This document shows, piece by piece, positions 1-6,165 of a DNA stretch of 12,201 bases. Origin of the DNA: Bdellovibrio sp. (GTDB taxonomy: Bacteria > Bdellovibrionota > Bdellovibrionia > Bdellovibrionales > Bdellovibrionaceae); NCBI GenBank assembly GCA_003176075.1, contig PSRN01000029.1, forward strand, positions 1-12,201, given 5' to 3'. The notes under the pieces are model-generated. The model had not been told where the DNA came from and did not search any database. It was given only the letters and a program-made list of their open reading frames with translations. The position numbers were made by a program, and so were the translations under genes. Within the stretch, counting starts at the first letter, position 1; each line of letters begins with the position of its first letter.

Positions 1-727
1 AAACATCGGCAATAGGACCGGCGGCAAATGCGTTGTACGCCAGTCCTCCAAGAAAGCTGGCCACGCCCACTGTAACCACATACGCTGGGTCCAAGGGATT
101 TTCCTTGAGATAATTCATCCATTCCTTGAACTTGGTCGTGTCTTTGTTTTGAATGGCATCGTAAATCCGGAATTTGGTGTGGGCGACAACGACCAAATCA
201 TCGAGCGAAGAATTCGGAATTTTCATTTTCAAGAGCTCATTCCGGTTGGCGAAAAACCATTTCTTGAATTTTTTTTCATCGGGTATGGCTCCCATACGGG
301 CGAACGCCTTGATCAATGTGTCCAGATCGCGGTCCAAGGGGTCCGATTGCGCAGCCAACATGTTTTCAACCGGGCCCTGGAAATAATCGCTGAGGGTTCG
401 CCCGCGGCCTCCCTCAATGGTTTTGCCGGCGTCGGCAATGCTCTCCCCATCCACCAGCGGTTTGGGCAAAGGATTTACGGATGCCTGGGCAGGTGCGGGG
501 GCAGAAGGCGGGGCTGGGGCAGGTGCAAGCGGCTGCGCGGAAGTCTGAGCCGGAAGGCTGTATTGAACGGTCGGTGCCGCTTGTGCCGCTTGTTCCGGTC
601 TAACCCGAGCTGGACTGTCGGCCCGAATTGCTTGGTTCATGAAGAGAGTGCATAAGATGAGGGATAATGAAACTCGAAGGGCCGGCGCTGCCAACACAGC
701 ATTAAGGGGTTTGACTCCCGAAGACAT
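1..727 (-). CDS. Secreted protein of unknown function with Pro/Ala-rich linker, partial (3' end off the left edge)
   Basis: I read an open frame from the ATG at 727 to the window edge: 242 codons with no stop. An AAGGAG lies 7 nt before the ATG. The first ~36 residues look like a Sec signal peptide, with a hydrophobic core at about 18-30 (VSLSLILCTLF) and a possible cut after IRA36. Residues ~47-92 are low-complexity Ala/Pro/Gln, a probable flexible linker. Residues ~110-213 are a mixed, Lys/Asp-rich and probably helical domain (FKKWFFANRNELLKMKIP; FKEWMNYLKENPLDP). A hydrophobic Gly/Ala-rich segment follows at ~216-241, which could be a membrane helix. The C-terminus is missing. I recognise no family. 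It probably acts in the envelope or outside the cell. The continuous frame, signal peptide and ribosome site make it a convincing gene; the function is unknown. Confidence 0.8.
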   Translation of the reverse strand, partial: MSSGVKPLNAVLAAPALRVSLSLILCTLFMNQAIRADSPARVRPEQAAQAAPTVQYSLPAQTSAQPLAPAPAPPSAPAPAQASVNPLPKPLVDGESIADAGKTIEGGRGRTLSDYFQGPVENMLAAQSDPLDRDLDTLIKAFARMGAIPDEKKFKKWFFANRNELLKMKIPNSSLDDLVVVAHTKFRIYDAIQNKDTTKFKEWMNYLKENPLDPAYVVTVGVASFLGGLAYNAFAAGPIADV

Positions 728-1012
728 TTCATATCTCCTTCATGAAACGGTACACCCAGTACGTTCCATCTCATACTGATACAAAAGGCGTGCCCGCGGC
801 CTTTGCCTGACGGTCAAAATAAAGGGGGTAGCGGTTGGGAGAGATTTGGTCTCCTGTTAAAGGATTCCTCAGACGTCTCATGATGAGACAATGCCGAGGT
901 ACGACCAAACTTGCCACAGCGGCTGGGCCTGAGGGAAGAAACTACAAGCCCCCTATCGAAGATCAAATCGAAATGCTATAAACCTAACCCATTTGCACGG
1001 TCATGGAGGCTC
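728..1012. promoter_or_regulatory. Divergent intergenic region
   Basis: No gene is supported here. The region separates the minus-strand secreted-protein gene from the weak plus-strand ORF at 1013. It must hold the promoter of the former. I see no convincing -35/-10 pair on the minus strand. On the plus strand a TATAAA occurs at 977-982 without a good -35. The clearest structure is the palindrome at 875-889, listed separately. Confidence 0.4.
875..889. repeat. Perfect 7+1+7 palindrome, possible operator
   Basis: GTCTCAT and ATGAGAC are exact reverse complements around a single G. The 1-nt centre suits binding by a dimeric regulator better than an RNA hairpin. It lies between two divergent genes, 148 nt upstream of the minus-strand start and about 124 nt upstream of the plus-strand ORF. 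Its regulatory role is inferred. Confidence 0.4.
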
Positions 1013-1594
1013 ATGTCTTTGAGTTTTCAACCTCACGTTCCAATTTCGGGTGATTCTGGCGCCGGCTCCGTCCGCTGGCTTTTGGCTTCAATTCTCACTT
1101 TCGGAGCAGTTCAGATTGGCCAATTCGCCAGAGCCAATGGGACTTCTCGAAAACCCGAACAGCCCATTAAATCCGAGCAACTCGTTGGCATTCTGAAGGG
1201 ACAACCTGTCTCACTCGTCAGTAATCAAGGTGGCTCGATGGAGGTGGCTCCAGGCAATGTGACCTTGGAGTTGCCCCTTCGCCCGGCACCGGGAACCACC
1301 GTTCAAATCTCCACGAACGAAGAATTGATCGATGAAGACCACCTTCCGGTCGACCGTTCCTGTGTTCTTGGTGGTGTGTGCGGCAGATGCTTTTTCGGAA
1401 ATCCTTTTCCTTTTTGTAGTACTTACTTCCATCCCTGCTTTGGCCAAGAAAGCGTATTGTTCCACCGCCGAATGATGAGTATTTCCAAGCACGTTGAATT
1501 CTTTCGCGATGACCAAAGTGTCGCTAAGTTTGAAAGCGAACCTCGCCTAGAAGTACGTCAAGAGCAAGTCGGCATCATCGAACACTGCCACTAG
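1013..1594 (+). CDS. Hypothetical protein with N-terminal hydrophobic segment; possibly a decayed or frameshifted gene
   Basis: The frame from the ATG at 1013 encodes 193 residues. A GGAGG sits only 3 nt before the ATG, which is short. The same frame is open back to a TTG at 911, without a ribosome site. Residues ~22-40 are a hydrophobic signal-like segment (WLLASILTFGAVQIGQF) ending near ARA. Residues ~45-118 read like a soluble exported domain. Residues ~119-150 change character: they are rich in Cys, Phe and Gly, with five cysteines in about 25 residues. In that same stretch a second frame (1332-1475) encodes a hydrophobic 47-residue peptide, so the frame may have shifted near 1360. I recognise no family. 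It could be a real small exported protein, a pseudogene, or chance. The position between two well-supported genes, with no better candidate here, is the main support. Confidence 0.4.
   Translation: MSLSFQPHVPISGDSGAGSVRWLLASILTFGAVQIGQFARANGTSRKPEQPIKSEQLVGILKGQPVSLVSNQGGSMEVAPGNVTLELPLRPAPGTTVQISTNEELIDEDHLPVDRSCVLGGVCGRCFFGNPFPFCSTYFHPCFGQESVLFHRRMMSISKHVEFFRDDQSVAKFESEPRLEVRQEQVGIIEHCH
1332..1475 (+). CDS. Possible 47-residue hydrophobic peptide overlapping the hypothetical ORF
   Basis: ATG at 1332 to TGA at 1473-1475, in another frame from the ORF at 1013-1594. The peptide begins MKTTFRSTVPVFLVV, continues with a second hydrophobic run (ILFLFVVLTSIPALA) and ends KKAYCSTAE. It looks like a signal peptide with an ALA cut site followed by a very short tail. 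There is no good Shine-Dalgarno. It may be the displaced continuation of the larger ORF after a frameshift, a remnant of an exported protein, or chance. Confidence 0.2.
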   Translation: MKTTFRSTVPVFLVVCAADAFSEILFLFVVLTSIPALAKKAYCSTAE

Positions 1595-1848
1595 CCTGGA
1601 TTTCCACGGAATCTAATTCACCTAATCAGACGGCCTCTGCTCCGAACTAAAAATCGACAATTTGCCATGGTCAGCGCCGCTGATCGTTCTCCGGGCCAAA
1701 GTCGCAAGCTATAAAGCAGCCGGTCATAAGTCAGCAAGTTGACGTATGACCGGTTGCCTGGGACCTTCATCCCCATCAAGAAACCCCGGGGGCTCCCCGA
1801 TAAAGTTTCGCAACCTGAAGGGGAGAGGAACGTCTATCACCAAATTTT
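1595..1848 (+). promoter_or_regulatory. Leader region of the CheA-like operon
   Basis: This 254-nt stretch precedes the kinase gene. It holds a long hairpin at 1716-1757 and a short GC stem at 1787-1799 (CGGGG, loop GCT, CCCCG). An SD-like GGGGAGAGG is at 1820-1828. That site lies about 20 nt before the kinase ATG, too far for normal use. The stop TGA at 1816 in the kinase frame, with no start codon after it, rules out an upstream in-frame start. I cannot point to a convincing sigma-70 promoter. Confidence 0.4.
1716..1757 (+). repeat. Long imperfect inverted repeat (hairpin)
   Basis: The left arm GCAGCCGGTCATA-a-GTCA pairs with the right arm TGAC-g-TATGACCGGTTGC around the loop GCAAGT. That gives 17 pairs, one of them G-T, with one A/G mismatch. 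No T-run follows (CTGGGACC), so it is not a classical intrinsic terminator. It lies ~90 nt upstream of the kinase start, so it could be an mRNA leader structure, an operator, or a dispersed repeat unit. Confidence 0.6.
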
Positions 1849-3480
1849 ATGAAACGGTCCAAACCGATGCATAGCAAACGGCTTTCACGTCAATTCAAGA
1901 AGAGCTTTGGAGTGACCACTCCAGCGCGGGTTTCCGTGAAAAACCAGTCCAAACTGACGGAAAGTCTCTCCAACTTCTGTGCGATGATCGAAGAGGAGTA
2001 CCAGCGAATGGAGGTCGAAATCGCCGGCGCCAACTCCAATTTTGATCAATCGAACCGGTTGTTTGACGCCGTTGTTAATAGTTTGGGACAGGGATTTCTT
2101 CTCTTCGGCACCGACTTAATATGTCTTCCATTCGCGTCCAAGACTTGCCGAGACCTCCTTGAATGTCATCCTCCGGGAAAAACCATCAGCGAAGTTCTGA
2201 AGATTCCCCCCGAAGAAGTTGAGTTTTTCGTGAGCTGGTGCCGCATGTTGTTTGACGAACGCATCAAGTTTGAAGACCTGGCCGCTTTGGGTCCCAGTCA
2301 ATTCATTCATTCCGATGTAAGACGCGTGGTGCAACTTGAATATAAACCCTGCCGCGGCGGTGACGGCAAGATCTGGTCCATCGTGATGATCGCCACGGAT
2401 AAAACTTCCGAATTCGCCGCCCGCAAGGAAGCCGAAGAACTGGAAGATCATGTGAAATTGATCATGAATATCCTTAGAAACAAGAACCGTTTCCGCCAAT
2501 TTGTCGCCGAAATGCGCCGCATGATCGACGAATTGGACCGGATGTCGTGGAATGAAGACGATTTCGCGACCTCGAAGCGCCTTTTGCACACGATGAAAGG
2601 TCTGTCCAGCGCCTTTGGACTTGCGAAGTTGAAATCGAGCTGTCACCAGGCGGAGACAGTCCTCTGCGACCTTGCGGACAGGGATAGTCAGATTCAGCAC
2701 CTGAAAGCGGTTTCCATTTCTTTGCAGTTCGAATTTGATTCGCTGCTTGAAAGCAACCGGGAGATTTTGGGCGACATCGCCCGCCCCGAAAGCAAGCGGG
2801 AAATTGACACGACCGTGCTGTATAATTTCTTGCATGCGATTGCGTCCGCGTCGAGCAAGGATGAAATCGCCCGGGCCTATCGGCACCAGATCCTATCCAT
2901 TTCCATGAGAAAACTTTTTGCTGATTATGACGCCTACATCAGCGACCTCGCGGCCCAACTCGGCAAGAAGGTGGAACCCATTCGCTTTGTCGGTGAGGAT
3001 CCCAGCGTCGTCGAAGAGGAAATCAGACCGCTTTTGTCCACCCTTCCCCAATTGTTCGCGAATACCCTGGATCATGGGATTGAACCGGTGGAGGAAAGAC
3101 TGGCCGCCGGCAAACCCCCGGCTGGCGTGATCGAAGTCGGCTTTCATCAGGTGAAGGGAACGCTCCGAATTTCCATTCGGGATGACGGCAAGGGCATCGA
3201 TGTGACCTCGCTACGCAAAAAGTTTGAATCTGAAGGACAGGCGAAATTCGCGCGCGAAGCCTCCGATCAGGAGATTATCAACAAAATTTTCGACCACGGC
3301 GTCTCGACCGCGAAGTTCATCAGTGAAGTCTCGGGACGCGGGGTCGGAATGAGCGCGGTTAAAGACGATGTGTTAAAACTTGGTGGTGAAATCAATGTGC
3401 AATCCCGTGTGGGGATCGGGACAACGATCACCATTGAATTGCCCATGGAATTGCCAATGAATGAGAAAGCTGCTGGCTAG
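1849..3480 (+). CDS. CheA-like hybrid-type sensor kinase (PAS-like, Hpt, HATPase) lacking a CheW domain
   Basis: This 543-residue protein has the parts of a CheA-type kinase in an unusual order. Residues ~65-190 look like a PAS sensor (FDAVVNSLGQGFLLFG), followed by a probable coiled coil at ~188-230. An Hpt domain follows, with the phospho-acceptor motif HTMKG (His247). Residues ~345-395 resemble the segment leading into the CheA ATPase (SDLAAQLGKKVEPIRF). The CheA-type HATPase is clear: N-box NTLDHGIEPVEERLAAGK (Asn405), DDGKGID at 445-451 and SGRGVGM at 495-501. The protein stops after GTTITIELPM, where CheA would continue into its CheW-like P5 domain. It has no signal peptide or membrane helix, so it is probably cytosolic. 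By family knowledge the ATPase phosphorylates the Hpt His, which passes phosphate to a receiver; the CheY-like gene next door is the likely partner. The ATG has no well-spaced ribosome site. What the PAS-like domain senses is unknown. Confidence 0.9.
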   Translation: MKRSKPMHSKRLSRQFKKSFGVTTPARVSVKNQSKLTESLSNFCAMIEEEYQRMEVEIAGANSNFDQSNRLFDAVVNSLGQGFLLFGTDLICLPFASKTCRDLLECHPPGKTISEVLKIPPEEVEFFVSWCRMLFDERIKFEDLAALGPSQFIHSDVRRVVQLEYKPCRGGDGKIWSIVMIATDKTSEFAARKEAEELEDHVKLIMNILRNKNRFRQFVAEMRRMIDELDRMSWNEDDFATSKRLLHTMKGLSSAFGLAKLKSSCHQAETVLCDLADRDSQIQHLKAVSISLQFEFDSLLESNREILGDIARPESKREIDTTVLYNFLHAIASASSKDEIARAYRHQILSISMRKLFADYDAYISDLAAQLGKKVEPIRFVGEDPSVVEEEIRPLLSTLPQLFANTLDHGIEPVEERLAAGKPPAGVIEVGFHQVKGTLRISIRDDGKGIDVTSLRKKFESEGQAKFAREASDQEIINKIFDHGVSTAKFISEVSGRGVGMSAVKDDVLKLGGEINVQSRVGIGTTITIELPMELPMNEKAAG

Positions 3481-3500
3481 TGCTTTGTCTGACAAAGCAC
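3480..3500. repeat. Perfect 10+1+10 palindrome between kinase and receiver genes
   Basis: GTGCTTTGTC and GACAAAGCAC are exact reverse complements around one T. The repeat starts on the last base of the kinase TAG. In RNA it would form a hairpin of about 8 bp with a loop of 3-5 nt; as DNA it could be a dimer-binding operator. No T-run follows. It fills most of the gap before the receiver ATG at 3521, so it may set the expression ratio between kinase and receiver. That role is inferred. Confidence 0.6.
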
Positions 3501-3520
3501 GAGATGGACTGGGGGCAAAA

Positions 3521-3934
3521 ATGATTACAAAGGATGCGCGGATCTTGCTGGTCGATGACCTGAATTTGATCCGCAGAATGCTGCGACAATGCTTGGATGA
3601 AATGGGATTCAAGTATATTGAAGACGCGACCGACGGCAACGAAGCGATCTTCAAACTGAGCAAGGCCCGCTCAAAAGGAGTCCCTTTTGATCTCTTGTTT
3701 CTTGACTGGAACATGCCGAATAAGACCGGCATTGAAGTTGTGGAATACTGCCGCGCCAGCGAACTTTTTAAGGATTTGCCGATCATCATGGTGACCGCCG
3801 AAGCTGAGAAAAAAAATGTGCTGAGGGCGCTGATGAACGGCGCGAACGACTATATCGTCAAGCCGGTATCAGCTGATATTCTTCGTGCCAAACTGGACCA
3901 TATCAACGAACAGCTGAAGAAGAAGGTGGGTTAA
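3521..3934 (+). CDS. CheY-like single-domain response regulator
   Basis: The 137-residue product is one receiver domain with no output domain. The acidic pair is Asp12-Asp13 (LLVDD), the phospho-acceptor is Asp62 (FLDWNMP), and the switch residues are Thr92 (MVTA) and Lys114 (VKP). All canonical positions are filled. It should accept phosphate from the CheA-like kinase encoded upstream and signal by protein-protein contact. I chose the ATG at 3521 because the receiver fold begins right after it and the sequence before it is the palindrome. The same frame has an ATG at 3461, inside the kinase gene, which would add 20 residues. The ribosome site is only a GGGGG run about 5 nt before the ATG. 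The stop lies 1 nt before the next gene. A single-domain regulator of this kind usually acts on a motor or on a partner protein; which one is unknown. Confidence 0.92.
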   Translation: MITKDARILLVDDLNLIRRMLRQCLDEMGFKYIEDATDGNEAIFKLSKARSKGVPFDLLFLDWNMPNKTGIEVVEYCRASELFKDLPIIMVTAEAEKKNVLRALMNGANDYIVKPVSADILRAKLDHINEQLKKKVG

Positions 3935-3935
3935 T

Positions 3936-4436
3936 ATGGGTGCCGCGCAAAAACTCCCCTCACTGCAAACCGATCCGCTGCTCAAAGATGAGCTCACTGA
4001 GAGCGTTATCGATATTTTTAAATCGGCTTTTGATTTGGACGTGCGCTTGGTCAGTTTCATAAAGTGCAATGGCTATGACTTGGTCGGCGATGTTTCCGGA
4101 CTGGTGGGAATGGTGCAAGAGTCCATCGAAGGAAATTTGGTGATTTCCTTTTCCTTGCCGGTGATCTCCCGCGTCTTTTCAAAACTTTACCCGAGCGAAT
4201 TCACCACCGTTACGGATGACGTGCGCCAAGGCTGCGCGGAATTGGCCAACATGATTTATGGCCGGCTGAAAGTCCAGCTGAACGGGCGGGGATTCGATTT
4301 GAAGATGTGTTTACCGAGCGTCGTCACCGGACCCGGGCACAGGGTCCATCAGAATCCCGCCGAAGTCACCGTCCTGAAATTTGAGTTCGAAAACAAATAC
4401 AGTTTTGAAGTCGTGATTTCATGCCACAACCGATGA
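3936..4436 (+). CDS. CheX-like CheY-P phosphatase
   Basis: The 166-residue protein has the CheC/CheX/FliY phosphatase features. It carries one copy of the motif E-x-x-N followed by G (Glu102, Asn105, Gly109 in CAELANMIYGRL), as in CheX. Near residues 51-59 it has GDVSGLVGM, which matches the conserved first strand of the family, and LPSVVTG at ~126-132. Known members use the Glu/Asn pair to remove phosphate from CheY-P. The product is cytosolic. The gene starts 1 nt after the receiver stop, and an AAGGTGGG at the end of the receiver gene can serve as its ribosome site, so translational coupling is likely. This placement makes the neighbouring receiver its probable substrate. The family assignment is firm; the substrate is inferred from context. 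Confidence 0.85.
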   Translation: MGAAQKLPSLQTDPLLKDELTESVIDIFKSAFDLDVRLVSFIKCNGYDLVGDVSGLVGMVQESIEGNLVISFSLPVISRVFSKLYPSEFTTVTDDVRQGCAELANMIYGRLKVQLNGRGFDLKMCLPSVVTGPGHRVHQNPAEVTVLKFEFENKYSFEVVISCHNR

Positions 4437-4463
4437 GGGCCCACGCCGACGAACAATAATAAT

Positions 4464-5417
4464 ATGGAATCCACTTGGTTTTTTCTCATGCTTTTCGGAG
4501 TCCTGCTGGTGTCAAACCTGGCGCTGCTGTACAAATTCAGCCGGCGTGATTCTGGCGAAACCACCCGGCGGGAATTCGAACGAGGGGAACAAGACCGGCA
4601 CACTCAGTACAATGAGCTGATTTCCGAAGTTTCCACTCTGCTCGCTGAAAAGGTCGAACAGGTCAAGATCAGGCACGAGTTGACCACCGCCCGGGCGGTT
4701 CAAGAAATGCTGGTGCCCGCGGAGAGATATACCTACGAATCACTTTCGGTCTCAGGAAAAATCCACCTGCCGAACGCCTGCGGCGGCGATTGGTGGTATC
4801 ACAGTCGTGTCGGCGATCAAGTCTGCCTGTGGATCGGTGATGTCACAGGACACGGCGTTCCGTCCGCTCTCGTGGCCAGCGCTTGCCGAGCCATCGCCGG
4901 CACTTTCGAGCATGTGGGGATTTCCGATCCAGCCTTGGCCATGACTTTGATGAATAAGGTTCTTTATCCGATGATCACTGAAAAGATGTGTGTCACGGCC
5001 ATTTGCCTCTCGGTGAATTGCCGGTCGGGACAAGCCAAGATCGTCAACGCCTCACACCCCTCAGCCATTTCCATCAAGGCGGATGGAAATATTGCGGCTC
5101 TGATGGAAGCCCTCAACCCGCCCCTCGGCACCGTCGGCAATCATGAATTCAAAGGGTCCGATATTCTTATCCGGGAAAGGGAAGTCCTTCTCCTGGTCAC
5201 GGACGGAGTCCTTGAATTTCCAAAATCGAAAAACCCCATCTGGTCATTGCCAAGGTTCATGAAATTTTGCGCCGAGGCCGCCGGCAAGAACCCGCAGTTG
5301 GAGACTCTCATCAGTCAATTGGAACGAAAGCTCAACAGCGGCACCAATTTCTCGGATGATATCGCCTACGTCGCCATCCAACGAGTGGCGCAGACTCCCG
5401 TACAGATGGTGGCTTAA
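4464..5417 (+). CDS. Membrane-anchored SpoIIE/RsbU-type PP2C serine/threonine phosphatase
   Basis: The 317-residue protein starts with one membrane helix (residues ~5-24). A charged, probably coiled-coil stretch follows (~28-75) and leads into a SpoIIE/RsbU-type phosphatase domain (~75-307). Motifs include ARAVQEMLVP (77-85), GGDWWYH (107-113), IGDVTGHG (124-131, Asp126), VTDGVLE (245-251, Asp247) and the terminal FSDDIAYVAI (Asp298-Asp299). These match the metal-binding acidic residues of the family, except that the common GGDxxD has Tyr/His in place of the second Asp. Characterised relatives dephosphorylate STAS anti-sigma antagonists, but no STAS or anti-sigma gene is in view. It lies 27 nt after the CheX-like gene and is probably the last gene of the operon. 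No Shine-Dalgarno is visible before the ATG (ACGAACAATAATAAT). How the receiver or kinase would control it is unknown. Confidence 0.9.
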   Translation: MESTWFFLMLFGVLLVSNLALLYKFSRRDSGETTRREFERGEQDRHTQYNELISEVSTLLAEKVEQVKIRHELTTARAVQEMLVPAERYTYESLSVSGKIHLPNACGGDWWYHSRVGDQVCLWIGDVTGHGVPSALVASACRAIAGTFEHVGISDPALAMTLMNKVLYPMITEKMCVTAICLSVNCRSGQAKIVNASHPSAISIKADGNIAALMEALNPPLGTVGNHEFKGSDILIREREVLLLVTDGVLEFPKSKNPIWSLPRFMKFCAEAAGKNPQLETLISQLERKLNSGTNFSDDIAYVAIQRVAQTPVQMVA

Positions 5418-6007
5418 GGACAGGCCTTGGTAAAACCCGCCTTGATATTGAGGGTGACCGCGGACCAAGTTTTCGAAACGCCATCCTTGCCCTTGTGCTG
5501 ATCCAAGCACTTGGCATGAATTGAATCAAAAGCGTCTTTGCCGCCAAAATCCAAAATGTCAATATCCCCAGTGGCCGAAACATTGTCACCTTTGACTTCC
5601 ACCTTGAGCGGGACATCTTTTTGCTTGCCGTTCAAGGTCAGGGCCAAAACGGCCTTTCCCGCTTTCTCATCATACTGCTTAATTTTGCCAACCGCCGGCC
5701 CGGGACTCAGTTTCGCAAAAAAGAAGTCAGCGAGTGTCTTGTCTCGTCCCGGATTTTCAGTATTTACCGACATCACGTCAGCCCGGACTTCAACTCCTTC
5801 GACCATTTTAAACAGCGAAGGTCCCGCATTCTTTCCGCTTAAATCAACTTTTTTAAACTGACCCCCAACGGCAAGTTTTTCATTGGTCTTATATGCCGTC
5901 CACCCCGCGACGACCGATTTGTTGTTGAGGGTGTACACGCATTCCGCGGCGAGGGCCGAAGAAGCGAGGCTGGCAAGCGCAAAAACAAGGGTTAGAACTG
6001 TTCTCAT
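5414..6007 (-). CDS. YceI-family secreted protein
   Basis: The 197-residue product has a textbook Sec signal peptide: basic MR, hydrophobic core VLTLVFALASLASS, and a probable cut after ALA20. The mature part fits the YceI lipocalin-like beta-barrel family: SVVAGWTAYKTNEKLAVGGQF near the N-terminus, the FFAKL segment mid-protein, and alternating polar/hydrophobic strands ending SAVTLNIKAGFTKAC. Family members bind lipid-like or isoprenoid ligands in the periplasm; the ligand here cannot be told. Mature cysteines near both ends (Cys23, Cys196) could form a disulphide. A GGAAGG lies 6 nt before the ATG, and a minus-strand -10 TATAAT lies 53 nt upstream. The stop codon overlaps that of the phosphatase gene tail to tail, sharing 5414-5417. 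The family call is good; the physiological role is not known. Confidence 0.82.
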   Translation of the reverse strand: MRTVLTLVFALASLASSALAAECVYTLNNKSVVAGWTAYKTNEKLAVGGQFKKVDLSGKNAGPSLFKMVEGVEVRADVMSVNTENPGRDKTLADFFFAKLSPGPAVGKIKQYDEKAGKAVLALTLNGKQKDVPLKVEVKGDNVSATGDIDILDFGGKDAFDSIHAKCLDQHKGKDGVSKTWSAVTLNIKAGFTKACP

Positions 6008-6165
6008 TGAAAACCTTCCCTGGCCGATCAGTCAGCCGGCTTGATTCATAAGCTGATCAATTATAGTATTCAAAATCGCCGGCAATGCAAAATGGTTCCT
6101 CCAAATTGCGCCGCCTTTTGTCAAGGGAGTTATCTAAGCAACCATTCAAAAGTAAGGGATTTTTC
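6008..6165. promoter_or_regulatory. Divergent promoter region with back-to-back -10 elements and inverted repeats
   Basis: On the minus strand a perfect TATAAT (6065-6060) points to the YceI gene. On the plus strand TATAGT (6062-6067) overlaps it and has TTGATT (6041-6046) 15 nt upstream, pointing to the gene at 6166. Around them, GATCAG (6026-6031) pairs with CTGATC (6053-6058) and TTGAT (6041-6045) with ATCAA (6056-6060), possible operator half-sites. One bound protein could control both genes. The promoters are read by eye; the minus-strand -35 is weak. Confidence 0.45.

Noticed and set aside
149..655. Open plus-strand frame of 168 codons
   Set aside because: It is antisense to the secreted-protein gene, which has a signal peptide and AAGGAG site; the plus-strand product is Arg/Gly-rich with no domain.
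1211..1516. Minus-strand frame of 101 codons
   Set aside because: It needs a TTG start with no ribosome site and is antisense to the somewhat more plausible ORF at 1013-1594. It cannot be excluded fully.
2116..2886. Minus-strand frame of 256 codons
   Set aside because: It is fully antisense to the kinase gene, whose PAS, Hpt and HATPase motifs are unmistakable.
3461..3520. Upstream ATG extending the receiver by 20 residues
   Set aside because: The extra residues precede the receiver fold and lie over a perfect palindrome; the ATG at 3521 gives a canonical CheY N-terminus.
4329..4347. GGACCC / GGGTCC inverted repeat
   Set aside because: It lies within the CheX-like coding region, is short, and has no T-run; best explained as coding sequence.
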